Shown piece by piece: positions 44,929 through 53,924 of a stretch of DNA of 64,000 nt (position 1 is the stretch's first letter; each line of letters starts with the position of its first letter). The translations under genes were made by a program, and so were the position numbers. The stretch comes from JAUYQR01 sp031415015 (GTDB lineage Bacteria > Pseudomonadota > Alphaproteobacteria > Rhodobacterales > Rhodobacteraceae): contig JANOQT010000136.1 of the NCBI GenBank assembly GCA_031415015.1, positions 1-64,000 of the forward strand, given 5' to 3'. The notes beneath the pieces were generated by a model. That model searched no databases. It worked only from the letters and a program-made list of their open reading frames with translations, and was not told where the DNA came from.

Positions 44929-46505
44929 GCCGCCAACTCTCCCGCCAGCCCCTTGTCGATCAGCGAAATCGTCTCTGCCACCCCGTAAAGGGCAATGAAC
45001 CCGCCAAAGCGCGGCCCGTCGCTGGCCCCCAGCAGCACCTCGTACAGCGCCTTGAACCAGTCGCGCAGCGGCTCGAAACCATGCTCCTTGCCGACGGCAA
45101 AGACCATCGACTGCAGCGCTTCATCGTCGAGCCCCCCGTCCCACGCCGCCAGCCGCTTGCGCAGATCGTCCATCGCCGCCCATTCCTTGTCGCTGGCCAC
45201 CCGGAACTGACGCGTCGGCGCGATCTTGTCGGCAAAGTAGCGCACCGCATGGGCAGCCGCCGCATCCAGATCGGGGTTCCCCTCAGGCGAGGCCCCCGGC
45301 GCATAGCGCTTGATGAACCCCCACAGCCCCTTGGCATCTCTGGCGCTCGACACCGAGGCAAGGTTCAGCAACATCCCGAACGTCACAACCATATGGCTTT
45401 GCGGCGGGTGACCTTCGTGAATGTGCCAGACCGGGTTATTCACCTGCGCCTCCACATCCTGCGTCGCATAGGCGCGCAACTGCTGGTGATACTCGTCAAC
45501 CGCCCGCGGGATCACGTCGAAATGCATCCGCTTTGCTGTCTTCGGCTTCTGGTACATGAAATACGACAGACTTTCCGTCGCCGCATAGGTCAGCCATTCG
45601 TCGATTGTCAGCCCATTGCCCTTCGACTTCGAGATCTTCTGCCCCTGATCGTCCAGAAACAGCTCATAGGTCATGTGGTTCGGCTTGCGGCCGCCCAGCA
45701 CTTCGCAAATCCCGTCATAGATCGGAGTATTCGTGGAATGGTCCTTGCCATACATCTCAAAGTCCACATCCAGCGCCGCCCAGCGCGCCCCGAAATCCGG
45801 CTTCCACTGCAGCTTCACATTGCCGCCCGTCACCGGCAGCGTCCATTCGCGTCCCGTCTCATCGTCAAAGGTGATCGTGCCATCGGCTGCGTTCACCTCC
45901 TTCATCGGGACATACAGCACGCGCCCCGTCTCGGGATGAATCGGCAGGAAGCAACTGTACGTCTGCTGCCTTTCCTCGCGCAAACTCGCCAGCATGATCG
46001 CCATGATCGCGTCATAGCGTTCCGCGCACAGCCGCAAGGTCGCATCAAACCGGCCCGACTTGTAGAACTCGGTGGCACTGATGAACTCATACTGAAACCC
46101 GAACGTATCCAGAAACCGCCGCAACATGGCGTTGTTGTGCGCGCCAAAGCTTTCATACTCGCCGTAAGGATCGGGCACCGAGGTCAGCGGCAGCTGCATA
46201 TGCGCCTTGAGCATCTCCTGCTGCGGCACGTTCTCGGGCACCTTCCGCATCCCGTCCACATCGTCGGAAAAGCAGATTAACCGCGTCGGGATATCGCTGA
46301 TCACCTCGAAGGCACTGCGGATCATCGTCGTCCGCGCCACCTCGCCGAAGGTGCCAATATGCGGCAGACCAGACGGGCCGTATCCCGTCTCGAACAGCAC
46401 AAAGCCCTTCTCCGGCGCCTTCTTCTCATACCGCTTCAGCAGCGCGCGCGCCTCTTCAAAAGGCCAGGCCTTCGATTTCATTGCCGCATCGCGCAAAGCA
46501 GACAT
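44925..46505 (-). CDS. lysS: Class I lysyl-tRNA synthetase
   Basis: This 526-residue enzyme charges tRNA-Lys. It is the class I type (also named lysK), with HIGT at residues 49-52 and KISKS beginning at residue 290, and not the class II LysS. Class I LysRS is found in archaea, spirochaetes and many alphaproteobacteria and is the usual lysine enzyme in this group. No class II copy was seen in the window. Confidence 0.93.
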   Translation of the reverse strand: MSALRDAAMKSKAWPFEEARALLKRYEKKAPEKGFVLFETGYGPSGLPHIGTFGEVARTTMIRSAFEVISDIPTRLICFSDDVDGMRKVPENVPQQEMLKAHMQLPLTSVPDPYGEYESFGAHNNAMLRRFLDTFGFQYEFISATEFYKSGRFDATLRLCAERYDAIMAIMLASLREERQQTYSCFLPIHPETGRVLYVPMKEVNAADGTITFDDETGREWTLPVTGGNVKLQWKPDFGARWAALDVDFEMYGKDHSTNTPIYDGICEVLGGRKPNHMTYELFLDDQGQKISKSKGNGLTIDEWLTYAATESLSYFMYQKPKTAKRMHFDVIPRAVDEYHQQLRAYATQDVEAQVNNPVWHIHEGHPPQSHMVVTFGMLLNLASVSSARDAKGLWGFIKRYAPGASPEGNPDLDAAAAHAVRYFADKIAPTRQFRVASDKEWAAMDDLRKRLAAWDGGLDDEALQSMVFAVGKEHGFEPLRDWFKALYEVLLGASDGPRFGGFIALYGVAETISLIDKGLAGELAA

Positions 46506-46610
46506 CGGATTTCCTCAGGGGGCACCCTGCCCCGGTCAGCCTGATCCTCTATTGCCGCCACCGGGTCGCGTCAATAATGTGCGCCCGCACTCGCACAAGG
46601 ATTCTGCCCA

Positions 46611-47030
46611 ATGTCCGAAACCCCGCCCATGTCACCGCAAGATGCGCTTGTCGCGGTGATGATTGCCGTCTCGGCTTCGGATCAGAACATGCGGACCGCC
46701 GAACTGGTTGCCATTCAGCGAATGGTCAACCACATGCCGGCCTTCGCGGCGTACGACCCCGACCGCATCCGCCGCGTCAGCCAGACCGTCTTCGACCTGT
46801 TTGAAGAGGAGGACGGCCTCGACGCCCTGTTCGGTCTGATCCGCGACGCCCTGCCCCAGCGCCTGCACGAAACCGCCTACGCGCTGGCCTGCGACGTCGT
46901 CACCTCCGACGGACGCCATTCCGAGGTCGAGTTGCGCATGCTGGAAGAAATCCGCCACGAACTGGCAATCGACCGCCTGCACGCAGCAGCGATAGAATGG
47001 GGCGCAAGGGTGCGGCATTTGTTGGTTTAA
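46611..47030 (+). CDS. TerB-family protein
   Basis: The 139-residue protein is a TerB (tellurite-resistance) helical domain with VAVMIAVSASDQNMRTAELVAIQRM and ACDVVTSDGRHSEVELRMLEEIRHEL. The acidic metal-binding residues are visible in the two repeats. It is a stand-alone TerB and not part of a ter operon. It may respond to envelope or metal stress. GTG/ATG alternatives lie nearby; the ATG 46611 is used. Confidence 0.84.
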   Translation: MSETPPMSPQDALVAVMIAVSASDQNMRTAELVAIQRMVNHMPAFAAYDPDRIRRVSQTVFDLFEEEDGLDALFGLIRDALPQRLHETAYALACDVVTSDGRHSEVELRMLEEIRHELAIDRLHAAAIEWGARVRHLLV

Positions 47031-47202
47031 CGCGGGGTGCGAATACCTTAAGACCAAATGTTACCCACGGAAAAAGGCCGGAAACCCGTTTCAAAGGCCT
47101 GAATCCAATTCCTTGTGGACCCATAAGTGGCCCGCAAGATTCAGTGGCATCCAAAATAGAACTTATATCGACTGCGTTCGCATGCTGCCCGATTCGGCTA
47201 GT

Positions 47203-47718
47203 TCATGTCTTCGTCGCGGATAAGCCCAGCGCGTTGATCGTTCCCAGGCAATTCATGATGACAAAGTAGACCTCCTGCATTCGGATCAGATGCCGTTCTT
47301 CAAATTCCATCATGTTTCCGGGAAAATTCCGCTCACGGACATAAACCTTCTGAGCGTCAGACCAATTGCTGTGAATATACGAATTCCTGATGTGCTTGAT
47401 CGCCAGAAAGTCCTTGAAGACTTCTACATCTGTGGTCAAGCCACGCGAAGTAAAGGCCCGTTGAAGCCCACCAACGCGATCCTCGTTAGACTGCTTGTCG
47501 AAATACGCGCGGACATCGGTCCAAAACTCTTCTCCAGTATCCCAGACCTTTATCATGGCCTCAATCGACCCTACCATCATGACCGCCCAAAGTCGGCAAA
47601 ACGACGAATACTTGATATTCTCTGGAACGGCCGCCTCAGTAGGGTGCGATGCGACAAGGTCTTTGATCATCATCAGATAAATCTGGTCATCAGAGTATGC
47701 ATCAAGAAATTCATTCAT
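47203..47718 (-). CDS. HEPN-like orphan protein
   Basis: The 171-residue all-helical protein has RNSYIH at residues 111-116, matching the R-X4-H motif of HEPN ribonuclease domains. It is AT-richer than its neighbours, and no nucleotidyltransferase (MNT) or antitoxin gene is adjacent. I propose a HEPN-type RNase or an RNase-like structural protein; this rests on one motif and the helical pattern. Confidence 0.55.
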   Translation of the reverse strand: MNEFLDAYSDDQIYLMMIKDLVASHPTEAAVPENIKYSSFCRLWAVMMVGSIEAMIKVWDTGEEFWTDVRAYFDKQSNEDRVGGLQRAFTSRGLTTDVEVFKDFLAIKHIRNSYIHSNWSDAQKVYVRERNFPGNMMEFEERHLIRMQEVYFVIMNCLGTINALGLSATKT

Positions 47719-47926
47719 ATTTAAGTATCTTTCTGAACTTCGGTTACTGAACTACAATTCAGGCAGCCAGTGATTATCCTAAAGAATTTGTCAAGCAAAT
47801 GCCCGGCTTGGCCATAAATCACAGGCGAGGCTTAAATCAGCCCCGCTGCTTCCCCCTGCACGCCCGGAAAGAACTGCACCTTCGCCCGAACAGCGGCGAT
47901 CACGCAATCTGTGACATCGCCCCCCC

Positions 47927-49414
47927 TCACCCATACGCCCCCGCCCAGCGGCTCACCAGCTGCCCCTGCAGCCGACGCGCGCGCTTGGTCCAGGCTTTCA
48001 CTCCCTCCGGCTCCTCTCGCAGGGCCACAGGGATCGCGTCGCGCCGTTCCGGATCGCCGGAGAAGATCGCGAAGATCAACTCGCGACCACCGTTTGCTGA
48101 CGTCGATGGCGGGCTGATGTGCCCGGCCAGACCAGAAACGAAGTTCAACGTCCCGCTCTTGGCCAGCACCTTCACCGGATGCCCCCCGATCACCTTCCCA
48201 GCGTCGTCTTTCATCCCCACATCCCGCAAGATGGCCTTCAGCCCCCGCCCCTCGCGCTGCGCCACCACCAGAATCCGCACCATGTCTGACGCGGAAACCC
48301 GCGACGCGCCGCCAAGGCCGGAATGATCGGCAAGGCTGGCGGTCACCGCGAACCGGTCACGTACCCAACCGCTCATCCCCCGCGCCGACGCCGCAAGCGA
48401 CTGCTGCCCCGAGGCAGTCAGCCCCACGCATTCCGCCGTCAGGTTGGTGGAAAACCGCAGCATGTCGCGCAGCACTTCGGTCAAAGGCTCGCTCTCGATC
48501 CGGCCAATCTCCTGCCCCTCGGGCCGCACCCCCACAGGCTCCGCCGCGGGCAGGTCAATCCCCTGCGCCCGCGCGAGGGTGCGAAACACCTCCGCCGTGT
48601 ACCGCCCCGGATCGCGCACCGGCAGCCACCGGCTACCGCCCTTGCCCAAAGCGGCGGAGGCGACCGTCCAGTCTTCCACCACCCCCCGGTCATAGGTGAA
48701 CAGCGGTGCGTCACGGCCCACGATGCCGACCCGCACCATGCTCACGGCAGGCACAAACCGCTCGCCACGCGCATCAACCGCGACCTGCCAGTCGCCGCCC
48801 GCCTTCTTCCACTCAAAATAGACCCGGTTGAAGTTCAGGTTCAGACCCGAGATCGCGGCGTTGTAGCCCACATGATCCGGCTGATCCTGCGATATCTCCG
48901 CCAGCCGCGGCAAGGCCCCGTCCCAATACAGAAGCCGCCCAGTCGCGCCCTTGATCCCCGACTTGGCCAACCGCGCCACCAGATCGCCCAGCTGGTCGGT
49001 CTGCAACGTCGGGTCGCCGCCACCCGCCAGCACCACATCGCCCTGCACCATCCCGCCCGTCACTGGCCCTGTTGCCAGCACGCGCGTCGCAAACCGATAC
49101 CCCGGGCCCAGCCGGTCCAGCGCGAACAACGCGGTCACCGCCTTGGCCACGCTGGCCGGAGGCAGCGCCAGATCAGGCTCCCGCGCCTCCAGCACTGCGC
49201 CCGTCCTGGCATCGGCCACCACAAACGCCACTGATCCGCCCAGCTTGGCCGCATCAATCAGGGCCTGACCGGCGACTGGCGAGGCCGACGACGACGGCTT
49301 GCCCTCCGCCCCGGCCCGCGCCTTCGGTCGGGGCGAGGTCTCAATGACCTCGCCGAACCCGGGCAGGGCGACCCCCGCCAGAAGGCCCGCCAGTATTCCG
49401 CGCCTTGTGATCAA
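47927..49414 (-). CDS. dacB: D-alanyl-D-alanine carboxypeptidase/endopeptidase (PBP4/DacB)
   Basis: This 495-residue penicillin-binding carboxypeptidase has a Tat-like signal with TRRGILAGLLAGVALPG, then SVAK, STN and KSG active-site motifs (in PPASVAKAVTAL, RFSTNLTAE and AKSGTLNFVSG). It trims D-Ala-D-Ala in the periplasm. I use TTG 49414, which has GGAGG 8 bases upstream and begins directly at the signal; ATG 49453 is a conventional alternative. It is convergent-free and followed by nadD on the same strand upstream. Confidence 0.86.
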   Translation of the reverse strand: MITRRGILAGLLAGVALPGFGEVIETSPRPKARAGAEGKPSSSASPVAGQALIDAAKLGGSVAFVVADARTGAVLEAREPDLALPPASVAKAVTALFALDRLGPGYRFATRVLATGPVTGGMVQGDVVLAGGGDPTLQTDQLGDLVARLAKSGIKGATGRLLYWDGALPRLAEISQDQPDHVGYNAAISGLNLNFNRVYFEWKKAGGDWQVAVDARGERFVPAVSMVRVGIVGRDAPLFTYDRGVVEDWTVASAALGKGGSRWLPVRDPGRYTAEVFRTLARAQGIDLPAAEPVGVRPEGQEIGRIESEPLTEVLRDMLRFSTNLTAECVGLTASGQQSLAASARGMSGWVRDRFAVTASLADHSGLGGASRVSASDMVRILVVAQREGRGLKAILRDVGMKDDAGKVIGGHPVKVLAKSGTLNFVSGLAGHISPPSTSANGGRELIFAIFSGDPERRDAIPVALREEPEGVKAWTKRARRLQGQLVSRWAGAYG

Positions 49415-49569
49415 AATTTCCGCCTCCACCCGTAGCCCCAAGTGATACCCCATGGCACGAAGTGCGCCAATGGGGCGCGTCACCATGCGCCGGACCGCCG
49501 TTAACCATGCGGAGCGGCGTACCGCCGCAAGCCTTTTGCCTCGCCAGCGCGCAAGCGCGCCCGCTCAGG

Positions 49570-50166
49570 TCACTTCCGCCACTCCCCCCGCGCCCGAATC
49601 GCGCTGGAGGATGCATCATTCATTGGCAGGTTGACGAAACTCCAGACCGGCGGCGTGCGCTTGCCCAGCACCTCGCCCCGCGTCACCCGGTGCACCCGGA
49701 ATGCGCGCGCGGCCACACTCAGCCGCGCTGCCACACCCGACCCGGGCCGCGCCAGCACCCCCACCGGAACGCTGCGCAGAATATCGCGCCAACGGCCCCA
49801 GCGGTGGAACTGCACCAGATTATCCGCTCCCATCAGCCAGACGAAATGCACCCCGGGATAAATCGCCCGCAGCCGGTCGATGGTATCCGCCGTGGTCCGC
49901 GTGCCCAGCGCCGCCTCCAGCCCGGTGATCACCACCCGGGGGTCGCGCATCATCTTTGCCGCATGTGCCAGCCGGTCTCGCAACGGCGCAGGCTGCCGCG
50001 CCTTCAGCGGGTTCCCCGGACTGACCAGCCACCACACCCGGTCCAGCCCCATCCGCTTCATCGCCTCGTGCGTGATGTGAACATGCCCCTCATGCGCCGG
50101 ATCGAACGATCCGCCCAGAAGTCCGACAGTCATACCCCGAACGGCGATGGGGAATCCCGCCCTCAT
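49570..50166 (-). CDS. nadD: Nicotinate-nucleotide adenylyltransferase
   Basis: NadD adenylates nicotinate mononucleotide in NAD biosynthesis. The 198-residue product has LGGSFDPAHEGHVHIT with the HxGH motif and the later ASSSAIRARGEW, which corresponds to the ISSTxIR signature. ATG 50166 fits homologues that begin MRxGFP; ATG 50133 is a shorter alternative. Confidence 0.92.
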   Translation of the reverse strand: MRAGFPIAVRGMTVGLLGGSFDPAHEGHVHITHEAMKRMGLDRVWWLVSPGNPLKARQPAPLRDRLAHAAKMMRDPRVVITGLEAALGTRTTADTIDRLRAIYPGVHFVWLMGADNLVQFHRWGRWRDILRSVPVGVLARPGSGVAARLSVAARAFRVHRVTRGEVLGKRTPPVWSFVNLPMNDASSSAIRARGEWRK

Positions 50167-50324
50167 TTCCCCCCGTCCGGCGACTGACAACACCTCAAAG
50201 TTGAGCCCTCCGGCCTTTCATGGTACAGTACCGTCATTCAAATATGATGGCTGATTTTTCCACAACCCTACGTTTCATGATCCGGAATTGTATCGCAACC
50301 GCTCATTCAAGAAGGAATTTGTCA

Positions 50325-51122
50325 ATGTCCCCGGTGGATGCCCTGAAGAATCTGGTCAAATTCGACCCTTCTGTCGCCCGAATTGTCTATGCTGGGCTTG
50401 GCGTGCTCGCAGCGGCAACCGTTGCCTTCGGCTGGAGCAATGGCGACGGCAACGCTATTCCCCTTGCAGGCTGGATGGTGGGTCTGGGCCTTTTGCTGGT
50501 GGTGCTGGGCCACATCATCACGGTACCCTTCATGCGCGCCACCCTGTGCTGGATGGTGATCCTGACGATCGGCATGTTTCAGCTCTACATCTTCTCAGCC
50601 ATGTTCCCCCAATCCTTCCTGCGCAATGTGACCGGTCCCGTTGCACCGCTGGAATGTGCGGTCCGGCTGATTTTTGACGTCAACAGTTGCCTCAACCAGC
50701 TGGCAACAGCCGCTATCCCGCAAGATGCCGACACAGCCACGGCTCGCGGGGCGCCAGAAGCCCTTTGGCTGGCGCAGGCTGCGAGCGCCCCGCCCGGCAC
50801 CACCGTCTACCTGCAGTTCGCCGAAGCGGTCCCCCGCAATCGCATGATCGAGATTGCCACGGCGCTGTCCGCCTCCGGCTGGGGTGTGCCCGACCCTGAC
50901 CTCGGTGGCGAGATGGTCAAAGAGGCCCCCAATGCCAACGAAGTGCGCTATTTCAACGCCGAAGACGCCGAAGCGGCACAGGCGCTGGCCACCGCGTTGG
51001 AACCCCTGATCGGCGGCATGCCCGTCGGGGTCCGCAATCTGTCGCGCTTCTATGGTCATGTGAAGAAGGGCCAGCTGGAAATCTGGCTGCGCGATGTGCG
51101 CCCGCCCGGTGTCGACAGTTGA
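50325..51122 (+). CDS. Membrane-anchored protein of unknown function
   Basis: The 265-residue protein has two or three membrane segments at about residues 20-36, 47-66 and 72-90, followed by a soluble domain of about 150 residues with the pattern ARGAPEALWLAQAASAPP. Nothing here names a family. GAAGGA lies 8 bases before ATG 50325, which is preferred to the earlier in-frame ATGs. It lies 55 bp upstream of ettA. Confidence 0.65.
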   Translation: MSPVDALKNLVKFDPSVARIVYAGLGVLAAATVAFGWSNGDGNAIPLAGWMVGLGLLLVVLGHIITVPFMRATLCWMVILTIGMFQLYIFSAMFPQSFLRNVTGPVAPLECAVRLIFDVNSCLNQLATAAIPQDADTATARGAPEALWLAQAASAPPGTTVYLQFAEAVPRNRMIEIATALSASGWGVPDPDLGGEMVKEAPNANEVRYFNAEDAEAAQALATALEPLIGGMPVGVRNLSRFYGHVKKGQLEIWLRDVRPPGVDS

Positions 51123-51177
51123 AGCGCCGCCCCGAACCGGCTATGCCCGCTCGCGTAACCCGCGACAGGAGACTCCC

Positions 51178-52833
51178 ATGGCCAGCTATCAGTATGTCTA
51201 CCACATGGAAGGTGTCTCCAAGACCTATCCCGGCGGCAAGAAGTGCTTTGAGAACATCCACCTGAACTTCCTGCCCGGCGTCAAGATCGGCGTCGTCGGC
51301 GTTAACGGGTCGGGAAAATCCACCCTCCTGAAGATCATGGCCGGAATGGACACCGACTTTAAGGGCGAGGCTTGGGCCGCCAAAGGCGCAAAAGTCGGCT
51401 ATCTGGCGCAGGAACCCTACCTTGACCCCACGCTTACCGCGAAAGAGAACGTCATGCTCGGCGTTGCCAAGGAAACCGCGATCCTTGAGCGGTACAACGA
51501 GCTGGCGATGAACTACTCGGATGAGACAGCGGATGAGATGGCCGCCCTGCAAGATCAGATCGACGCGGGTAACCTGTGGGAACTGGAGGCCTCGGTCGGT
51601 GTCGCGATGGACGCGCTGCGCTGCCCGCCCGATGATTCCGATGTCGAAACCCTGTCGGGTGGCGAGCGCCGCCGCGTGGCGCTGTGCAAGCTCCTCCTCG
51701 AAAAGCCCGACATGCTGCTTCTCGACGAACCGACCAACCACCTCGATGCCGAATCCATCGCCTGGCTGCAAAAGCACCTGATGGCCTACAAAGGCACCAT
51801 CCTGATCGTCACCCACGACCGCTATTTCCTTGATGACATCACCTCGTGGATCCTGGAACTCGACCGTGGCCGCGGCATTCCGTACGAAGGCAACTACTCC
51901 GCCTGGCTGGAACAAAAGGCCAAACGCCTGCAGCAGGAATCGCGCGAAGACAAATCCAAGCAGAAGGTGCTGGAAAAGGAACTGGAATGGATCCGCTCCG
52001 GTGCCAAGGCCCGCCAGTCCAAGGGCAAGGCCCGGATCGCGCGCTATAACGAGATGGCCGGCCAGACCGTCCGCGAACGCAACGGCATCAGCCAGATCGT
52101 CATCCCGAACGGCGAGCGTCTGGGGGCGAAGGTGATCGAGGTTGTCGGCCTGAAGAAACACATGGGCGACAAGCTGCTGATCGAAGACCTGACCTTCACC
52201 GTCCCGCCGGGTGCCATTGTCGGCGTCATCGGCCCCAACGGTGCAGGCAAATCCACCCTGTTCCGCATGATCACCGGGGCGGAACACCCCGATGAGGGCA
52301 CCATCACCCTCGGCACCACCGTGCAACTGTCCTACGTCGACCAGTCGCGTGACGCTTTGGACCCGACGAAAACCGCATGGGAAGAAATCTCCGGCGGCTC
52401 CGAAGTCATCCACCTTGGCGATCTGGAGATGAACTCCCGCGTCTACGCCGGCGCCTTCAACTTCAAGGGCACCGACCAGCAGAAAAAGGTCGGCCTCCTG
52501 TCCGGCGGCGAACGCAACCGCGTCCACATGGCAAAACTGCTGCGCTCAGGCGGCAACGTCCTCCTGCTCGACGAGCCGACCAACGACCTCGACGTCGAAA
52601 CGCTGCAAGCCCTCGAAGCCGCCATCGAAGACTTCGCCGGGTGTGCGATCATCATCAGCCACGACCGGTTTTTCCTGGACCGTCTGTGTACGCATATCCT
52701 CGCCTTCGAAGGCGACGCGCATGTGGAATGGTTCGAGGGGAACTTCGAGGCCTATGAGGAAGACAAGGTGCGGCGGTTGGGGCCGGACAGCATCCAGCCG
52801 AAGCGGGTGAAGTATAAGCGGTTTAGCAGGTGA
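51178..52833 (+). CDS. ettA: Energy-dependent translational throttle protein EttA (ABC-F)
   Basis: EttA is an ABC-F protein that gates ribosome entry into translation by sensing the ATP/ADP ratio. The 551-residue product has two ABC domains: Walker A GVNGSGKSTLL and GPNGAGKSTLF, signatures LSGGERRRVALC and LSGGERNRVHMA, and Walker B LLLDEPTNHLD and LLLDEPTNDLD, joined by a charged linker. AGGAG lies 7 bases before the ATG. No membrane domain is present. Confidence 0.94.
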   Translation: MASYQYVYHMEGVSKTYPGGKKCFENIHLNFLPGVKIGVVGVNGSGKSTLLKIMAGMDTDFKGEAWAAKGAKVGYLAQEPYLDPTLTAKENVMLGVAKETAILERYNELAMNYSDETADEMAALQDQIDAGNLWELEASVGVAMDALRCPPDDSDVETLSGGERRRVALCKLLLEKPDMLLLDEPTNHLDAESIAWLQKHLMAYKGTILIVTHDRYFLDDITSWILELDRGRGIPYEGNYSAWLEQKAKRLQQESREDKSKQKVLEKELEWIRSGAKARQSKGKARIARYNEMAGQTVRERNGISQIVIPNGERLGAKVIEVVGLKKHMGDKLLIEDLTFTVPPGAIVGVIGPNGAGKSTLFRMITGAEHPDEGTITLGTTVQLSYVDQSRDALDPTKTAWEEISGGSEVIHLGDLEMNSRVYAGAFNFKGTDQQKKVGLLSGGERNRVHMAKLLRSGGNVLLLDEPTNDLDVETLQALEAAIEDFAGCAIIISHDRFFLDRLCTHILAFEGDAHVEWFEGNFEAYEEDKVRRLGPDSIQPKRVKYKRFSR

Positions 52834-52837
52834 GGGG

Positions 52838-53179
52838 ATGGACTGGCTTGCGCTTTTGACAGCCTTCGGCGTCGGGTCGATTGTATCCGTCGGAGTTCAA
52901 TCATGGCTCGACAGTCGTAAGGAGTTTCAGAGAAAGCGTTTCTCCGAGAGGAGGGAAGCTTATACTGGTCTATTGGATGCTTATCGTCAGGCCGCGACGG
53001 ATAATACACCAGAGTCGCGACTGAACTTCGGATATTGGGAACTTCGTTGTCGGCTGGTTGCATCAGATAGGGTCGCTCTAGCTATTCGTACATTTGCCAC
53101 CACTGAACCGAGTGGAAATGATCGCAATACTTCTCAAGACGAACTCATTAGTGCTATGCGAACCGATCTGGAGATATGA
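52838..53179 (+). CDS. Small membrane-anchored hypothetical protein
   Basis: The 113-residue product has an N-terminal hydrophobic helix (about 4-22) and then a charged, probably helical region with SERREAYTGLLDAYR. It is AT-richer than ettA and begins 4 bases after its stop. I recognise no family. The REP array starts just beyond its stop. Confidence 0.5.
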   Translation: MDWLALLTAFGVGSIVSVGVQSWLDSRKEFQRKRFSERREAYTGLLDAYRQAATDNTPESRLNFGYWELRCRLVASDRVALAIRTFATTEPSGNDRNTSQDELISAMRTDLEI

Positions 53180-53186
53180 TCACCCT

Positions 53187-53210
53187 GTAGGGTGCGTGAT
53201 TTCACGCACC
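53187..53210 (+). repeat. REP-like hairpin, GGTGCGTGA stem type
   Basis: GTAG at 53187-53190 is followed by GGTGCGTGA and TCACGCACC with a 2-base loop, a near-perfect hairpin ending at 53210. It is the first of three copies of this stem between the small hypothetical gene and the end of the RAYT gene. Confidence 0.8.
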
Positions 53211-53294
53211 ATCCGCCCTCTCAACCCGCACAACGCTGGCCCACCCACCCAAACATCTACCCCACCGACGCCATCTCTTGCTTCCCGTGGCATC

Positions 53295-53318
53295 GGTGCG
53301 TGAAATCATGCACCCTAC
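53295..53318 (-). repeat. REP-like hairpin, inverted GGTGCGTGA type
   Basis: This inverted copy ends in CTAC at 53315-53318 and has one mismatch in the arm (ATGCACC). It faces the 53187 copy across about 85 bases of spacer. Confidence 0.75.
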
Positions 53319-53346
53319 GGGCTTGATCTGTCCCAACCGCAAAAAC

Positions 53347-53370
53347 GGTGCGTGAAATCACGCACCCTAC
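53347..53370 (-). repeat. REP-like hairpin supplying the RAYT stop codon
   Basis: This copy, arms GGTGCGTGA and TCACGCACC, ends in CTAC at 53367-53370. Read on the minus strand its GTAG gives the TAG at 53367-53369 that terminates the transposase gene. Confidence 0.8.
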
Positions 53371-53924
53371 GGTACATATCTTCCTTGCCGCATGTCTCGA
53401 TGCACTGACGAATACGGCCAATCCTCGGGCCGCTCCACGAACCCATGCTTCACTGGATTGAACCAACAATACCGCACATGCGCCGCGTAATCGCGCTCAT
53501 CCCGGATATGATGTTCCCAAAACCGCCGTTGCCAGATCGCGACCTCCCGTTTCCCCACGCGTAGGCCGGGCTTCAGCCCGGCATATCGTCCGGACCGGAC
53601 AACGGGATACTCTGTCGCAGGCAGTGCCGGGCTGAAGCCCGGCCTACACCCTTCCCGACGCAACCCCATCGTGAACCGGGCCTTGATCGCGCCCCACCGC
53701 ACCGAAAAATCACTATCCCCCTCCGGCAAGGTCCAGACCGCGTGCATGTGGTCCGGCAACACCACCCACGCCTCCACAACAAATGGTCGCTCTGCCCGCA
53801 CCATTGCCACCGCCTCGCGCAACCGAGTGATCTCGTTCACCAACACTCGCGATCCCCGGTCAGCCAACGCCACCGTGAAGAACACGCAAGCGCCTGACAC
53901 TTTGGGGCGGATGTAAACCGACAT
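53367..53924 (-). CDS. REP-associated tyrosine transposase (RAYT, Y1_Tnp/IS200-like)
   Basis: The 185-residue protein is a HUH single-stranded DNA transposase of the RAYT group. It has the metal-binding motif LPDHMHAVW (HxH), then WQRRFWEHHIRD and HVRYCWFNPVKHGFV with the catalytic Tyr. RAYTs recognise and mobilise REP hairpins with a GTAG foot. REP copies lie on its 3' side and one inverted pair is inside the coding frame. The start ATG 53924 is chosen by comparison with related proteins; ATG 53942 is an alternative. It is not flanked by an inverted-repeat IS structure, as is usual for domesticated RAYTs. Confidence 0.84.
   Translation of the reverse strand: MSVYIRPKVSGACVFFTVALADRGSRVLVNEITRLREAVAMVRAERPFVVEAWVVLPDHMHAVWTLPEGDSDFSVRWGAIKARFTMGLRREGCRPGFSPALPATEYPVVRSGRYAGLKPGLRVGKREVAIWQRRFWEHHIRDERDYAAHVRYCWFNPVKHGFVERPEDWPYSSVHRDMRQGRYVP
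53561..53582 (+). repeat. REP-like hairpin inside the RAYT gene, GCCGGGCT stem (left)
   Basis: GTAG at 53561-53564 is followed by an 18-base palindrome GCCGGGCT-TC-AGCCCGGC. It lies within the transposase coding sequence and is the left half of an inverted pair. Confidence 0.8.
53626..53647 (-). repeat. REP-like hairpin inside the RAYT gene, GCCGGGCT stem (right)
   Basis: This is the inverted partner, ending in CTAC at 53644-53647. The pair spans 87 bases (29 codons), so it does not break the reading frame of the transposase. Confidence 0.8.

Noticed and set aside
47832..47930. 32-codon frame starting GTGA over the dacB stop
   Set aside because: Too short to judge; it reads reasonably (for example VQFFPGV) but matches nothing I know and has no independent support.
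50953..52527. 524-codon open frame opposite ettA and its upstream gene
   Set aside because: It spans parts of two convincing plus-strand genes and has no family signal.
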